NCBI GenBank assembly: GCA_026004875.1
Contig: BPJZ01000006.1
Location: 78,140 to 142,139 of the forward strand
Length of the DNA: 64,000 bases
From: Candidatus Poribacteria bacterium
GTDB lineage: Bacteria > Poribacteria > WGA-4E > GCA-2687025
Direction: 5' to 3'
In this document: positions 55,450 to 64,000 of the stretch, piece after piece
Layout of the letters: every line of letters starts with the position of its first letter
Position numbering within the stretch: position 1 is the first letter of the stretch
The notes under the pieces: generated by a model
Told to the model about the DNA's origin: nothing
What the model saw: the letters and a program-made list of their open reading frames with translations, nothing else
The model's database searches: none
Made by a program: the position numbers and the translations under genes

Positions 55450-56424
55450 ATGAAGCGATCGGTGCTTTTGATGGCGCGGGGACTGGGCGCACTGCTGGTG
55501 CTAGTGCTGGTGGCGGTCGAGGGGTGTGCGCCGTCGGGAGGAGGGCGGCTCCCCCGAAGCGTCCAACAGCACCGGGAACGGCTCCGCGTGGAGACCTACC
55601 GAGTGCTGGATGCGGGACTGGGCGCCCAGGGGGACGGGTACACCTTCCGGAGTCAACGGTTTGTCTTCACGTTCGATCGCGCGTTTGACACGATCGCAGG
55701 GTTTCGGACGCCTGAAGAGCGCTACGAGCGGGGAAAAGAGGCTCACGCGGTCCTTGAGGGGGGTTACGCCTTTGTCCGGGACCTGTTTGGAATCGAGGCG
55801 TCCAAGCCGATTCGAGTGGTGATCCTGCCGGCGTTAGACGGCGATCCGGGCGACGCGAAGACGGTCACCGAGTGGAAGACGCTGGACGGAAAGATTCTGG
55901 ACGGCTCTGAAGAGGTGACGATGTACTTTGGTTACCGGGCATTTCAGCACGCGCCGACGTTGGCTCACGAGTTGGCCCATGCGTTGTTGGGAGTCTACGC
56001 GCTTCCGGCTTGGTTAAACGAAGGGATCGCCACGCTGGTAGAGGTAGATTACGCTAAGGGGCGGCCACTTCGCGGTACCGGGCGGTTTCCGGAGCCGTTG
56101 GGCTTCGACCCAGAGGGCTACAATATCATCGAGACCTGGCGAGGGGACGGGAATCCGCTCCCCTTTCGCAGTGGGGAGACTTACAGCTACGCCTATGCGA
56201 TCGTGAAGGAGCTGCAGCGTCGGTACGGGGAGGATGTTTTCGTTCGCTTCTTTGCGGAGCTGAAGCGGACTAAGCCCCATCTGCAGGGGACGTTGCTCAC
56301 CTCGGAGCAGATTGTCGACGTGTTGGAGCGGCTCGTCGGCCCGGAGGTGCGCGAGTTTTTCGCCAAGACGCTTCGTTTTCGAGTCCGACCTTATCGAACA
56401 GGAGAATCCGATGCGAGTTCTTAG
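55450..56424 (+). CDS. HExxH metallopeptidase-like lipoprotein
   Basis: The protein has 324 residues. A lipoprotein signal ends at AVEGC (Cys26). The zinc motif HELAH is at about residues 173-177, and the third ligand is probably the Glu in WLNEGIATLVEVD, 15-20 residues later, as in gluzincin peptidases. The C-terminal helical part (SYAYAIVKELQRRYGEDVF) also fits. It is probably a membrane-anchored extracytoplasmic peptidase. Its stop overlaps the start of the next lipoprotein gene by 14 bases, so the two are likely made together. Confidence 0.83.
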   Translation: MKRSVLLMARGLGALLVLVLVAVEGCAPSGGGRLPRSVQQHRERLRVETYRVLDAGLGAQGDGYTFRSQRFVFTFDRAFDTIAGFRTPEERYERGKEAHAVLEGGYAFVRDLFGIEASKPIRVVILPALDGDPGDAKTVTEWKTLDGKILDGSEEVTMYFGYRAFQHAPTLAHELAHALLGVYALPAWLNEGIATLVEVDYAKGRPLRGTGRFPEPLGFDPEGYNIIETWRGDGNPLPFRSGETYSYAYAIVKELQRRYGEDVFVRFFAELKRTKPHLQGTLLTSEQIVDVLERLVGPEVREFFAKTLRFRVRPYRTGESDASS

Positions 56425-57067
56425 CGGCCTGCTGGGAGGGCTGATGGTGATCGCGTGGATGGGATGCGGTCAATTGGCCGCTCAGGTGTTCGCGCCCCAG
56501 GATTACGGGACGAATCTAACCCAACTTCCCGGCACCGAGTCGAACCATCCCGCGTTCATTGACGGCGACTTGAAGACCGCTGGGGAGACGACCTTTCCCA
56601 CCTCTGAGGGAACTGCCGACTACAACATCGCCTCGCCGCCGAGTGAGGCGGTGATCCTCTTTCCGGAGCCGGTCACCGTTCGGGTTGTTCGGATACACTC
56701 CCAGGACATCAAGGGGCTGGACCTGCTGGTCGAGGACCCCAACCAGGGCTGGGAGCTGGTGGATAAGTACGACGGCCTCAAAGGGCCGGTCATCGAGCTG
56801 CGCCCCCGAGGGATCGTTCGGGGGACGGGGATAAAGCTGCGCATTCGCTCCACCGTCAAGGACGCTGAGCTGCGTCGCCGGAACGTTCGCCGGACCGGCG
56901 GGGGGATCTGGGTGACCGGCGAGACGCGCGCCCCGGCGACCATTCAGGAGATCGAGGTCTTCGGGAGCGCGGCCAGCTTAGCCGCGACGGAGGCTATCGA
57001 GGAACCCTCCTCAGAGCGCACGGGGGAGGTCGAGTCCATCCTGATGGAAGACCTGATGGGTCGCTGA
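56411..57067 (+). CDS. discoidin-like lipoprotein
   Basis: The protein has 218 residues from ATG 56411, with GGAGA upstream. A lipoprotein signal ends at AWMGC (Cys19). The body looks like an F5/8 type C-like beta-sandwich. The markers are NHPAFIDGDLKTAGETTFP, then EPVTVRVVRIHSQDIKGLDL, GTGIKLRIRS and a final TIQEIEVFG. These domains usually bind sugars or lipids. Translational overlap with the metallopeptidase gene suggests a joint role, for example substrate targeting. The acidic C-terminal tail is probably unstructured. Confidence 0.75.
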   Translation: MRVLSGLLGGLMVIAWMGCGQLAAQVFAPQDYGTNLTQLPGTESNHPAFIDGDLKTAGETTFPTSEGTADYNIASPPSEAVILFPEPVTVRVVRIHSQDIKGLDLLVEDPNQGWELVDKYDGLKGPVIELRPRGIVRGTGIKLRIRSTVKDAELRRRNVRRTGGGIWVTGETRAPATIQEIEVFGSAASLAATEAIEEPSSERTGEVESILMEDLMGR

Positions 57068-57198
57068 TCTCTGCTGGACGTTCCCTTGTGCTCGGCGAAT
57101 CCGAGGCTATTTCTGTACCGGAGTCGCGCGTTTTGAGCGGCTTTCGGCCTTCGAGGAACAACGCTTGGCCTGGGACCGCAGAACGCAAGGGAGAGGCG

Positions 57199-57459
57199 AT
57201 GAACCAGCAGAGCGCGCAGCAGACGTCCGTCCGAGCCCGGGGAAAAGGATGCGGCTACCGGCTCAAGTACGAGGTGTTCGCCGCCCGCCGGGCGTTGTAC
57301 GGCATCCGGAACGCCGAAGAGATCGCCCGACGAGGAGGGATCTCCGTCCAGGCGGTTCGGAAGGTGCTCAGCGGCAAGCAGCCCAACCCGCAGTTGCGGA
57401 CGCTGGTGGCCATCTGTAAAGCCTTGGACCTCCGGCTCGAAGACGTCGTGGAGTACTAG
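57199..57459 (+). CDS. small helix-turn-helix regulator (Cro/CI type)
   Basis: The protein has 86 residues from ATG 57199, which has AAGGGAGAGG upstream; the longer frame to 57088 is less likely. After a polar N-terminus comes an HTH unit: NAEEIARRGGISVQAVRKVL, then SGKQPNPQLRTLVAICKALD. This is a lambda-repressor-like DNA-binding fold with no sensor domain. Targets are unknown. Its end overlaps the opposing GT2 gene by 4 bases. Confidence 0.8.
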   Translation: MNQQSAQQTSVRARGKGCGYRLKYEVFAARRALYGIRNAEEIARRGGISVQAVRKVLSGKQPNPQLRTLVAICKALDLRLEDVVEY

Positions 57460-58631
57460 GTCGTTGCTGAGGGCGTTCGGGGGACCTTTCGGTCCTTCCA
57501 TTCGATCTGCGCAAGCAGCGAGGGGACCCCAACCAGGACCACGTACAGCCCGTGGAAGAGCACGACCGGAAGCAGATAGCGGGTCAGGTCGTAGCGCCGG
57601 AGACGGCGCAGGCTCTCAAGGAGTAAGCACCATTCCGGAAGCCACTTGAGCCCGACCAGCGCCAGGCTCCAAGCGGGAGAGACCCAGCCGATTCCACCGC
57701 CGATCAGCGCCAAAAGGACGAGCAGTTCGGTTCCGTAAAGGACGACGGCGAACCAAAGCGCCGGCAGGCTCACCTCGGCGCTGGCCGTCGCCCAACGAAG
57801 TCGCTGGCGCAGAAACGCCTTCCAACTTGACATCGGGCGAGTAACAACCGTGGTCTCTGGACAAAACACCGCCCGCATCTGGAACCGGCTCTGCTGTTGG
57901 ATCCAGAGCAGAAACAGGTTATCGTCGTGGACCGTTTCGCCCAGCTTGGAGAATCCGCCCAACACCTCGTAGACTCGACGGCGGTAGGCGAGGTTGTTGC
58001 CGGTGCAGGCGAGCGGCTGCCCCCAGCTGAGTGCGGCCACGTCGGCGCCGAACAGACCGATCAGCTCAAGGGACTGGAGCTTCGCAAAGAGGCCGCTTCC
58101 GTCTCCGGGACGGTCGCACTGCGAGAAGCCTAACAGCAGATCGGTTTCCGGCGTCATGCGCTCTGCAATCGTTCGGAGCCAGGAGGGCGGGGGGACGCAG
58201 TCGGCGTCGGTATTTGCGATGATTTCACCCCGACTGGCTCGGATACCAAGGTCGAGGGCGTGCTGCTTCCCTCGAAGGTTCGGGTCGCCCAGATCGCCAA
58301 GGGCCAACACGCGGACGCGAGGCTGGACTTGGCTCCCGAACCGCTCGGCGATCTCCCGCGTTCCGTCGGTGGAGTGATCGTCCACGACGATGATCTCGTA
58401 CCGCTCTAAGGGGTAATCCTGGGCGCAGAGCGCCGCAAGGCAGTCGGCGATGTTCTCCGCTTCGTTCCGGGCTGCCAAAACGACCGAGATGACCGGCCAT
58501 CGAGAAGGGGGATTGGCGGCCTTCGGGTCTTGGTGGCGTCGTAGCCCCCAGACCGCTGCCCAGGCCCCGAGCGAGTAGAGCAGCACGCCCGCGCTCAACA
58601 ATCCCAGGAAGAAGGACTCCGCCCCGTTCAA
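57456..58631 (-). CDS. membrane glycosyltransferase family 2
   Basis: The protein has 391 residues. One N-terminal membrane helix precedes a GT-A domain with ISVVLAARNEAENIADCL, YEIIVVDDHSTDGTREIAE and the DxD region EIIANTDADCVPPP. The acceptor-side motif RQRLRWATASAE corresponds to the QxxRW element of processive-type GT2 enzymes. Three or four C-terminal helices follow. It probably builds a surface polysaccharide or glycolipid. TTG 58631 is the start and overlaps the nucleoside hydrolase stop as TTGA. Confidence 0.9.
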   Translation of the reverse strand: MNGAESFFLGLLSAGVLLYSLGAWAAVWGLRRHQDPKAANPPSRWPVISVVLAARNEAENIADCLAALCAQDYPLERYEIIVVDDHSTDGTREIAERFGSQVQPRVRVLALGDLGDPNLRGKQHALDLGIRASRGEIIANTDADCVPPPSWLRTIAERMTPETDLLLGFSQCDRPGDGSGLFAKLQSLELIGLFGADVAALSWGQPLACTGNNLAYRRRVYEVLGGFSKLGETVHDDNLFLLWIQQQSRFQMRAVFCPETTVVTRPMSSWKAFLRQRLRWATASAEVSLPALWFAVVLYGTELLVLLALIGGGIGWVSPAWSLALVGLKWLPEWCLLLESLRRLRRYDLTRYLLPVVLFHGLYVVLVGVPSLLAQIEWKDRKVPRTPSATT

Positions 58632-59627
58632 GCGCCAGTTCCTTTCAGTACGCGCTCTTCCAAAAGCCGGACGGGGGCTTCACCCTCAACGTCGAGAGCC
58701 AGGAGAGCGTTCCGTTTGCCGTCAAAGCGTGGCGGACGGCGGAGGTCGGCGATCGTCTGACCGCGCGTCCAGCGCCCTTCGGTCTCAACGACCACCCACC
58801 GCTCCAGGAATCGGAACCGCTCCGGCTCGACCAAGTAGGCGATCGTGGCCGCATCGTGGACGTACATCCCTTCGACGCCCTCCACCCGTCGGCTGAAGGC
58901 GAACAGATGACCGGTGATGTGGTCTACAAACCGGCCCAACGGCGTCTGTCGATAGCGGGCGACCAACTCCGGCTTGAGGACGATCCGTTCGGTCACGTCC
59001 AAGGGGAAGATGCGCAACGGGACGCCGGCCTCCAGGACGATCGCGGCGGCGTGCGGATCGGCGTACGCGTTGAACTCGGCCACGGGCGAGCAGTTTCCAA
59101 AGCGTCGGAACGCTCCGCCCATCCAGAGGATTTCACGGATCAGGCGAATCCGTTCTGGGTCGGTCCGAGCAGCCAGGGCCAGGTTGGTCAGCGGACCAAG
59201 AGCGGCGATTGTGAGCTCGCCGGGATGAGCGGCAGCGGCCTGGAGGATCAGCTCCGTTGCCGGCCTGGGGTCCAGCGGAACGGAAGGCTCTGGATAGAGC
59301 AGGTTTCCCTCTGCGTCTCGGCGGTAGGTGGCTCCGCCTAGTCCGTCCCTTCCGTGAACCTCCGTCGCCTCGGTCGGGCTTTGGAGCAGGGGTCGTTCCG
59401 CCCCCAGCGAGACTGGAGGGGCGCGGTTCTGGACGAAGCAGGTCGAGGATGCGGCCGACGTTGGCAGCCGCCTGTTGAACCGAGACGTTCCCGTGAACGG
59501 TTGTAATGGCCACAACCCGCACCTCCGGCGAGCGGAGCGCCAAGCACAGCGCCAGCGCGTCGTCCACGCCCGCGTCGGTGTCGATGAGCAGGGGTCGGGC
59601 CGCGGACTGCTGTTCGTGTTTCCTCAT
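58628..59627 (-). CDS. nucleoside hydrolase, single frameshift
   Basis: The N-terminus (ARPLLIDTDAGVDDALALCL, then TTVHGNVSVQQAAANVG) carries the DxDxxxDD calcium/ribose site of inosine-uridine hydrolases. After RILDLL the frame changes near 59433-59440. The continuation is VQNRAPPVSLGAERPLL, then HPGELTIAALGPLTNLALAA, EFNAYADPHAAAIVLEA and VHDAATIAYLV with the late Asp. Removing one base gives a complete 332-residue protein. The enzyme should cleave the N-glycosidic bond of nucleosides for salvage. The GT2 gene follows with a 4-base overlap. Confidence 0.85.
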
Positions 59628-59634
59628 GCTTCGT

Positions 59635-59910
59635 CTAGACCGCTACAAACGAGCCAAACAGACCGCAGAGGGCGGCCAGGCCGCCCATCAAGAAGCCGGC
59701 AATCGCACCGATCACCAGCACCAGCGTTGCAATGATCCCCAAAATCATCCCAGCTCGTGTCAGCCCCCGGTCGGAGGGATCCATTTCGCCCCGCTCCATC
59801 TTCTGCAGGTCTCGATGGCCCATAATCCAGGCGGGGATTCCCAGAAAACCACAACTGACGATCCCGAGAATCCCCAGCACCAGGATGAGCGCTCCACGCC
59901 CGCGCTCCAT
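59635..59910 (-). CDS. DUF4190-like small membrane protein
   Basis: The protein has 91 residues with two membrane helices (LILVLGILGIVSCGFLG and LGIIATLVLVIGAIAGFL). Between them lies IMGHRDLQKMERGEMDP with a following GLTRAGMILG, the pattern of DUF4190. A third hydrophobic stretch closes the protein. The function is unknown. It sits between the isomerase-like gene and the nucleoside hydrolase, 22 and 7 bases away. Confidence 0.78.
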   Translation of the reverse strand: MERGRGALILVLGILGIVSCGFLGIPAWIMGHRDLQKMERGEMDPSDRGLTRAGMILGIIATLVLVIGAIAGFLMGGLAALCGLFGSFVAV

Positions 59911-59932
59911 GGAAGCCCCTATCGCTTTTGTT

Positions 59933-60838
59933 TTAGATCTGCGCCCAGGCCTGCAGGAGCGTTCGCTTGGCGTTGGCGATCACTAGCTCGGCGCTCTGAC
60001 CCGGGAGCGGCTTCACCTCAAAGCTGAGAATCGAGGGGTCGTCCGAGGGGGCCAGATAACCGATGTCCAGCAGCGCCTGGAGGAATTCGACTACTTCAGG
60101 AACGTCGTTTTCGCCTCCGGCGATCCCAAAGTGAGGGTGCTGGTCGCCGTAGGCTGGGTGGTTCGGGTCTAGGACGCAGTTTCCAATGTGGGCATGGACC
60201 AGGTAGTCCTGAACGGTGTGCAGCGCCTTGTAGCTGGACTCAAACTGTAAGGGGAGGTGAGAGAGGTCCAACATCAGGCCGAAGTTGTTTCGATTGACCA
60301 GCTCGGCGAGCTTAAGAGCGTCCTCCGAGGGGCCGATGAGGGCCTTTTTGTCGATGGTCCGATCGAAGGTTTCCAGGGTGATTCCCATTCCCTTGGCAGC
60401 GGCGTAGTCGCACAGCTCTTGTAGGGAGGCGGCCAGGAGAACCGTTTCGGCGTCCCGCCGCGACTCGCCAGGGTCCGGTCCGCTCAGGACGGCAACCCCG
60501 AGGGCGCCCAGCTCTTCGGCCTCGTCCACGGCCTCCTTGAGCCGCTCGATGGCCCGCTTGCGCTCGTCTTCGTCAGGAGCGTTCAGGTTTAGTTTTTCCG
60601 AGAGGATAATCGGTTGAGCCGCATAGGCCACCTGCATGCCGGCAACGGCCAAGACCTCCCGGACCTGATCTCGGACCGTGGGATCCTTGATCTGGGTGAT
60701 CTCGATCGCGTTAAAGAAGGGGTCCTCAGCGATTCGAGTGATCGTCTCCAGGATCGGCCCTTCGCCCCCCATGCAGTCCGGGAAGGCCATAAAGTGGACG
60801 ATTCCAACGCGCATATACTCAAAGAGGGGTGCGTCCAT
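59933..60838 (-). CDS. sugar phosphate isomerase/epimerase-like TIM-barrel protein
   Basis: The protein has 301 residues. Xylose-isomerase-like barrel features are FFNAIEITQIKDP, EELGALGVAVLSGPDPGE, GMGITLETFDRTIDKK, NNFGLMLDLSHLPLQ and LVHAHIGNCVLD. A final segment, ILSFEVKPLPGQ, follows. These fit a metal-dependent isomerase or epimerase of unknown substrate. ATG 60838 has AAAGGA upstream, whereas the inner ATG at 60814 has none. It may feed sugars together with the nucleoside hydrolase downstream, which is an inference. Confidence 0.87.
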   Translation of the reverse strand: MDAPLFEYMRVGIVHFMAFPDCMGGEGPILETITRIAEDPFFNAIEITQIKDPTVRDQVREVLAVAGMQVAYAAQPIILSEKLNLNAPDEDERKRAIERLKEAVDEAEELGALGVAVLSGPDPGESRRDAETVLLAASLQELCDYAAAKGMGITLETFDRTIDKKALIGPSEDALKLAELVNRNNFGLMLDLSHLPLQFESSYKALHTVQDYLVHAHIGNCVLDPNHPAYGDQHPHFGIAGGENDVPEVVEFLQALLDIGYLAPSDDPSILSFEVKPLPGQSAELVIANAKRTLLQAWAQI

Positions 60839-60913
60839 GGGAGTCGTTCCTTTCGCTCGATCTTGGACCGGTTTCCGGTTTGATGTGCGCTGCGCTGTCT
60901 TTAAGCGTTCGGT

Positions 60914-61505
60914 TCAGGGCAGTTGAGCCTGCAGCCGAAGCGCGGCGGGCTGTGAAGGGTCCTCTTGAAGCGCCCGGCGCAGGCGGTCCCGCGCCGCATC
61001 GGGATCGCCCAGGTAATAATAACACCACCCTTCCAGCGCGTAAACGTCGGCCCAGGAGCGGTAGTCGTGCCGGAACAGCGAGGAAGGATCGGCCTGGCGG
61101 GCGGCCCGAATGGCCTCCAGCGCGGTGAGCAGATCGGCAGGGCTCTCCCGGCGGAGGAATCGGACCTGTGCCAATCCCAGCCAGCCGTCGGCCAGTTCGG
61201 GGTCGCGCCGGAGCGCCTCGCGGAAGGCCTCCTCGGCGGCGGCGATCACCCGTTCCTCCGGCGCCCCCTGAACCAGCTTCAGCCGGCTCCATCCCAGCCC
61301 GTTCCAGCCGTCGGCTAGGTCGGGATCTAGTCGGGTGGCTCGCTCAAACTCCAAGAGCGCTTGGTCGTATCGGTCGGCCAGGTAGGCCGCCCAACCGCGA
61401 TCTCGCGCGGCTTGGGGCCTCGGCGGCGTTTGCTCGGTCCTCCTCGTCCGAGCCGCACCCGAGTAGCAAAAGCAAAAGCGCTACGACGCCGACCGCTTGA
61501 CGCAT
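60914..61505 (-). CDS. TPR-repeat lipoprotein, single frameshift
   Basis: ATG 61505 has GAAGGAGG upstream and opens a lipoprotein signal ending at LLLLGC (Cys17). The frame continues to EDRANAAEA and then changes near 61416. The second frame gives AARDRGWAAYLADRYDQALL and four TPR units such as RATRLDPDLADGWNGLGWSR and DALRRDPELADGWLG-like blocks. Removing one C from a CCCC run gives a 196-residue protein. Anchored TPR lipoproteins often act in envelope assembly. The partner here is unknown. Confidence 0.8.
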
Positions 61506-61537
61506 GTCCCCTCCTTCGTTCTTGTTCGGTCCGTCCT

Positions 61538-61545
61538 ATTATAAT
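61538..61545. promoter_or_regulatory. TATAAT box, readable on both strands
   Basis: ATTATAAT contains TATAAT on the + strand (61540-61545) and on the - strand (61538-61543). It lies in the 154-base spacer between the divergent TPR lipoprotein and GT9 genes, 33 bases before the former's start. No good -35 box is found at normal spacing on either strand. A T-rich patch (61610-61621) is the only other notable element. Confidence 0.3.
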
Positions 61546-61659
61546 GGGGCCCGGAAGGAAGAACGTCGTCACCCTTTGAAGCGTTCACCAAGAGGTCGAA
61601 CGACTTCCGTTTTCTTTTTTTGACGTCCTCCGGTAGGATTCGGATGAGGAGCGCGACCG

Positions 61660-62697
61660 GTGCGAGTTCTCGTCTCCCATACAGGCGGGTGGATCGGCGA
61701 CATGATCTTAATGGGGGCCGATGCTCCGGGCCTTGCGGAAGGCGTTCCCGGAGGCTGTCTTGTTCGCACACGTTCGCCCGCTGGTCGCTCCGATGATGGT
61801 GCGCCACCCGGACCTAGACGCGGTGATTGTCTCCCGACGGGCTGAGGGACGCCGCTGGCGGAACTTCTGGGTCGAGCGGGGGGCTCTTCAGGCCGGCCGC
61901 TTCGACTGGGGAGTCCTGGCGCACCCGACCTCCGTTGCTGGGGCGATGTTGCTCTGGCTGGCCGGAATCCCTCGGCGGGTAGGCCACCGTATTTTCGGGC
62001 GGGAGCCGTTTCTGACCGATCGGCTTCCCCTCCCCGGGAAGGTCCACGAGGTAGAGCGCTACTTGAGTTTGCTCGAACCTTTAGGGGTTCGGCTAGAGGG
62101 GGTCGAGCGCGCGCTTTACTTCTGGCACGGTCCGGAGGAGCGGCGGTTTGCAGACGAGCTGCTGCAAGGTGTGCCGCGTCCTCTGGTTGGCCTTCACCTG
62201 GGAACAACGTGGCCCTCAAAGCGGTGGAGCCTGGACCGATTCGTTCAGCTGGCCGAACGGTTGCTGAAGAGGGGGGCCGGCCTCTTGCTCATTGGAGGTG
62301 CCCCGGAGGCGTCGGCGCGCGATGCATTTCTCAAAGCGCTTCCCGGCACTCCGATCCTGGACGCCGTCGGAAGGACCGATCTGTTCCAGTCAGCGGCACT
62401 GATCGAGCGGTGCGACCTTTTTCGTCCACAGTCGACTCCGGTCCGATGCATTTGGCCGCCGCGGTCGGGACGCCGACGGTGGCCCTCTTTGGGCCGACCG
62501 ACCCACAACGACACGGTCCGTGGGGAGAGGATCACCGCGTGGTGTGGTGCGCTGTGCCGTGCGCCCCCTGTTACCGGAGGACCTGCCCTCTCCAGGGTGC
62601 GGAGCATCGCCGTTGTATGGAGATGCTCACGACAGAGGCGGTCGAGGCGGCGATCGCTGAGGCGTTTGAAACCCTTCGTGTGAAGGAACTTCGATGA
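61660..62697 (+). pseudogene. GT9/heptosyltransferase-like gene, frame broken three times
   Basis: GTG 61660 opens VRVLVSHTGGWIGDMILMGA, and the next frame continues MLRALRKAFPEAVLFAHV. Most of the protein is then continuous, including LVGLHLGTTWPSKRWSLDRF and GLLLIGGAPEASARDAF. After LIERCDLF two further changes near 62419-62440 lead to DSGPMHLAAAVGTPTVALFG, then PTDPQRHGPWG and the Cys-rich end CAPCYRRTCPL. These are the GT9 motifs of LPS heptosyltransferases. Net removal of three bases restores about 344 residues. Diderm surface-glycan synthesis is the likely role if the gene is intact in the organism. Confidence 0.72.
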
Positions 62698-64000
62698 GCC
62701 GGAGATGGGGCCTCTTCCGAGTTTGGCTTTCGGCTCTGATCCTCCTGGGAGTCGGGAGCATTGGCGGTGCGGAGCCGTCTGCTGAGCTGGTGCGCCTCTA
62801 CGGAAAGGGGCTGGTTCGACTGACGGCGCTCGCCCCGGACGGAAGTCGGCTTCTGGTTGCCGCGACGGAGAAGCTGCTCCTTCTCGATCGGTCTGGCGAC
62901 CTGCTCGACGAGCGGGACGACCTCCACCGATGGCCGATCGTGGTGCTTGCCGTCTCGCCCGACGGAAAGCGGCTCCTGTCGGCGGACCGGATGGGTCAGG
63001 TGCGCCTTCTCTGGATCAGAGACGATCGGATCGCTCCAGCGGCTCTTTGGAGGCTGCCGGAGGGGTCGCTTCAAGACGGCGAACGCTTTGAGGTCTGGTG
63101 GCTCGAAGACGGTTCCGTTTTCCTGCGGTCCCGACGGGCAGACAGGACGGCGCCGGGATGGGTTCTCTCGGAGGGCTCCCCGCCGAGACCGAGTGGGGAT
63201 TCTCCTTCAGCCTTCAAGGCTCCGAACGAAGGTGGGGTACCGGGTCGTCCGGACCGGCGAGGGGCGGGGAGCAGGAGCTGCTCGTTCTCGATCCGGGAGG
63301 GGACAGGTGCTTTATCGGGCCCGCGATCCGGGGTATCCCTGGGTGCGACTGAGCCGTGATGGGCGGTTGCTGGCCTTTCCGGCGTACGACCGGGGTAGGG
63401 GTGCGAGTGGTGGAGCTGACCTCCGGGAGGACCGTTCCGCTCTCGGAGCTGAGCTGGGCCAACTGGGCGGCGCTGGATCTCTCCCTTCCCTCTTTATTGC
63501 TGCCGGAGCTTCCAGCCCTGAGGGAGGGGTTTGTCTTTGCCGATCGGCGCCTGAGCGGCGAGCTGGTCCGAATTCTTCCTGACGACCGGAAGGAGTGGGC
63601 CCGTTCCTGGGTCATCTCAGAGGGAATGCGCACCTGTGATGCGGTTCCGCCGGTCATCGAAGGAGCGTACCGGGATCGGTGGCACACCCTCCCGGAGGTC
63701 GCGTTTGCTTACAGTCGTCCTTTGAAGCTGTGGGCGCTGGCGCTCTCCTCGGCCGAGGGGGCGCCGGAGGCGCTTTTACGACATCCAGCTTTGGGATGCC
63801 CAGAGCTATTGGAACGTCGGAGCGTTGGTCGGTCACCAGCGAATCTTTGTTGGGCCACAGGGCGAGCAGCTTCGGCAGGTACATTGGCTCCGCTTTGATC
63901 CCAGCGGGAGGTATCTCGCGTCGGCGGGCGAAGACCGGACGGTCCGGATCTGGGACGTTCCGGAGCGACGGTTGCTGTTAACCCTTGAAGGCCATCGGGC
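62694..64000 (+). pseudogene. WD40-like propeller gene, many frame changes, cut by window end
   Basis: ATG 62694 overlaps the stop of the GT9 gene and opens a signal peptide (LSALILLGVGSIGGA). WD40-like blades follow: RLTALAPDGSRLLVAATEKL, VLAVSPDGKRLLSADRMGQV, then in changing frames WVRLSRDGRLLAFPAYD, VELTSGRTVPLSEL and IQLWDAQSYWNVGALVGHQ. At the window end the blade FDPSGRYLASAGEDRTVRIW is in yet another frame. At least five frame changes occur between about 63180 and 63790. The gene continues beyond the window. It is either decayed or in poorly resolved sequence. Confidence 0.65.

Overview
The window is a dense, GC-rich bacterial segment. The lipoprotein signal peptides, the signal-peptide-bearing proteins that look like outer-membrane beta-barrels and the periplasmic metal-stress protein point to a diderm. 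The phylum cannot be fixed from sequence alone. The many surface and repeat-fold proteins (YCF48 propeller, CRTAC1/UnbV, LamG, discoidin/CBM9-like, HEAT, TPR, WD40), together with URO-D-like proteins, xylose-isomerase-like TIM barrels and a nucleoside hydrolase, recall poorly cultured environmental phyla. Low Lys/Asn and high Arg/Glu/Leu/Val are compatible with a thermophile, but GC bias alone could explain that.

Left end (1-4.8 kb, +): a copper-handling operon with a Met-rich Spy/CpxP-like periplasmic protein, two small membrane proteins, a CopZ-type chaperone and a CopA P-type ATPase. Next (4.8-13.9 kb, +): three tightly packed surface-protein genes, ending in a 1905-residue protein with about eight tandem domains of roughly 120-140 residues between carbohydrate-binding-like modules. 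Then an FkbM methyltransferase (-), a 1235-residue YCF48-like propeller lipoprotein (+), a TPR protein and an FGGY kinase (-), ribosomal protein L28, a D,D-carboxypeptidase, and a pentapeptide-repeat lipoprotein. A frame-disrupted unknown gene follows, then a 0.57 kb array of GC-rich palindromes.

Middle (26-39 kb): a YprB-like nuclease, a FetA/FetB-type metal exporter, a DUF4126 membrane protein and a PFK. After these come a LamG protein, GlcF and a + strand run tsaD-tsaC-rpiB-CRTAC1-yjbQ-glycosyltransferase-methyltransferase. From 49.6 down to 39.3 kb the genes are all on the minus strand and nearly contiguous: DUF167, HEAT, a beta-propeller, URO-D-like, nuoI-like, moaA, thiC, a second nuoI-like, DUF309, nfo and a class II aldolase. 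The aldolase carries a C-terminal amphipathic helix resembling a microcompartment encapsulation peptide.

Right part (49.8-64 kb): a divergent DAHP synthase, a CoA-disulfide-reductase-like flavoprotein, a hemerythrin/Ric-like protein, a HEAT protein, two sugar isomerase-like proteins, smpB, two lipoproteins, a small HTH regulator, GT2, nucleoside hydrolase, a TPR lipoprotein, a GT9 heptosyltransferase-like gene and a WD40 gene cut by the window end.

Nine genes, all right of 23.5 kb, have their conserved protein split between frames. Most single steps are explained by one extra base in a short homopolymer. One affected gene is tsaC, needed for t6A synthesis. I therefore think consensus errors are more likely than nine independent pseudogenes, but raw reads are needed to decide. 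I found no tRNA, rRNA, CRISPR array, transposase or phage gene.
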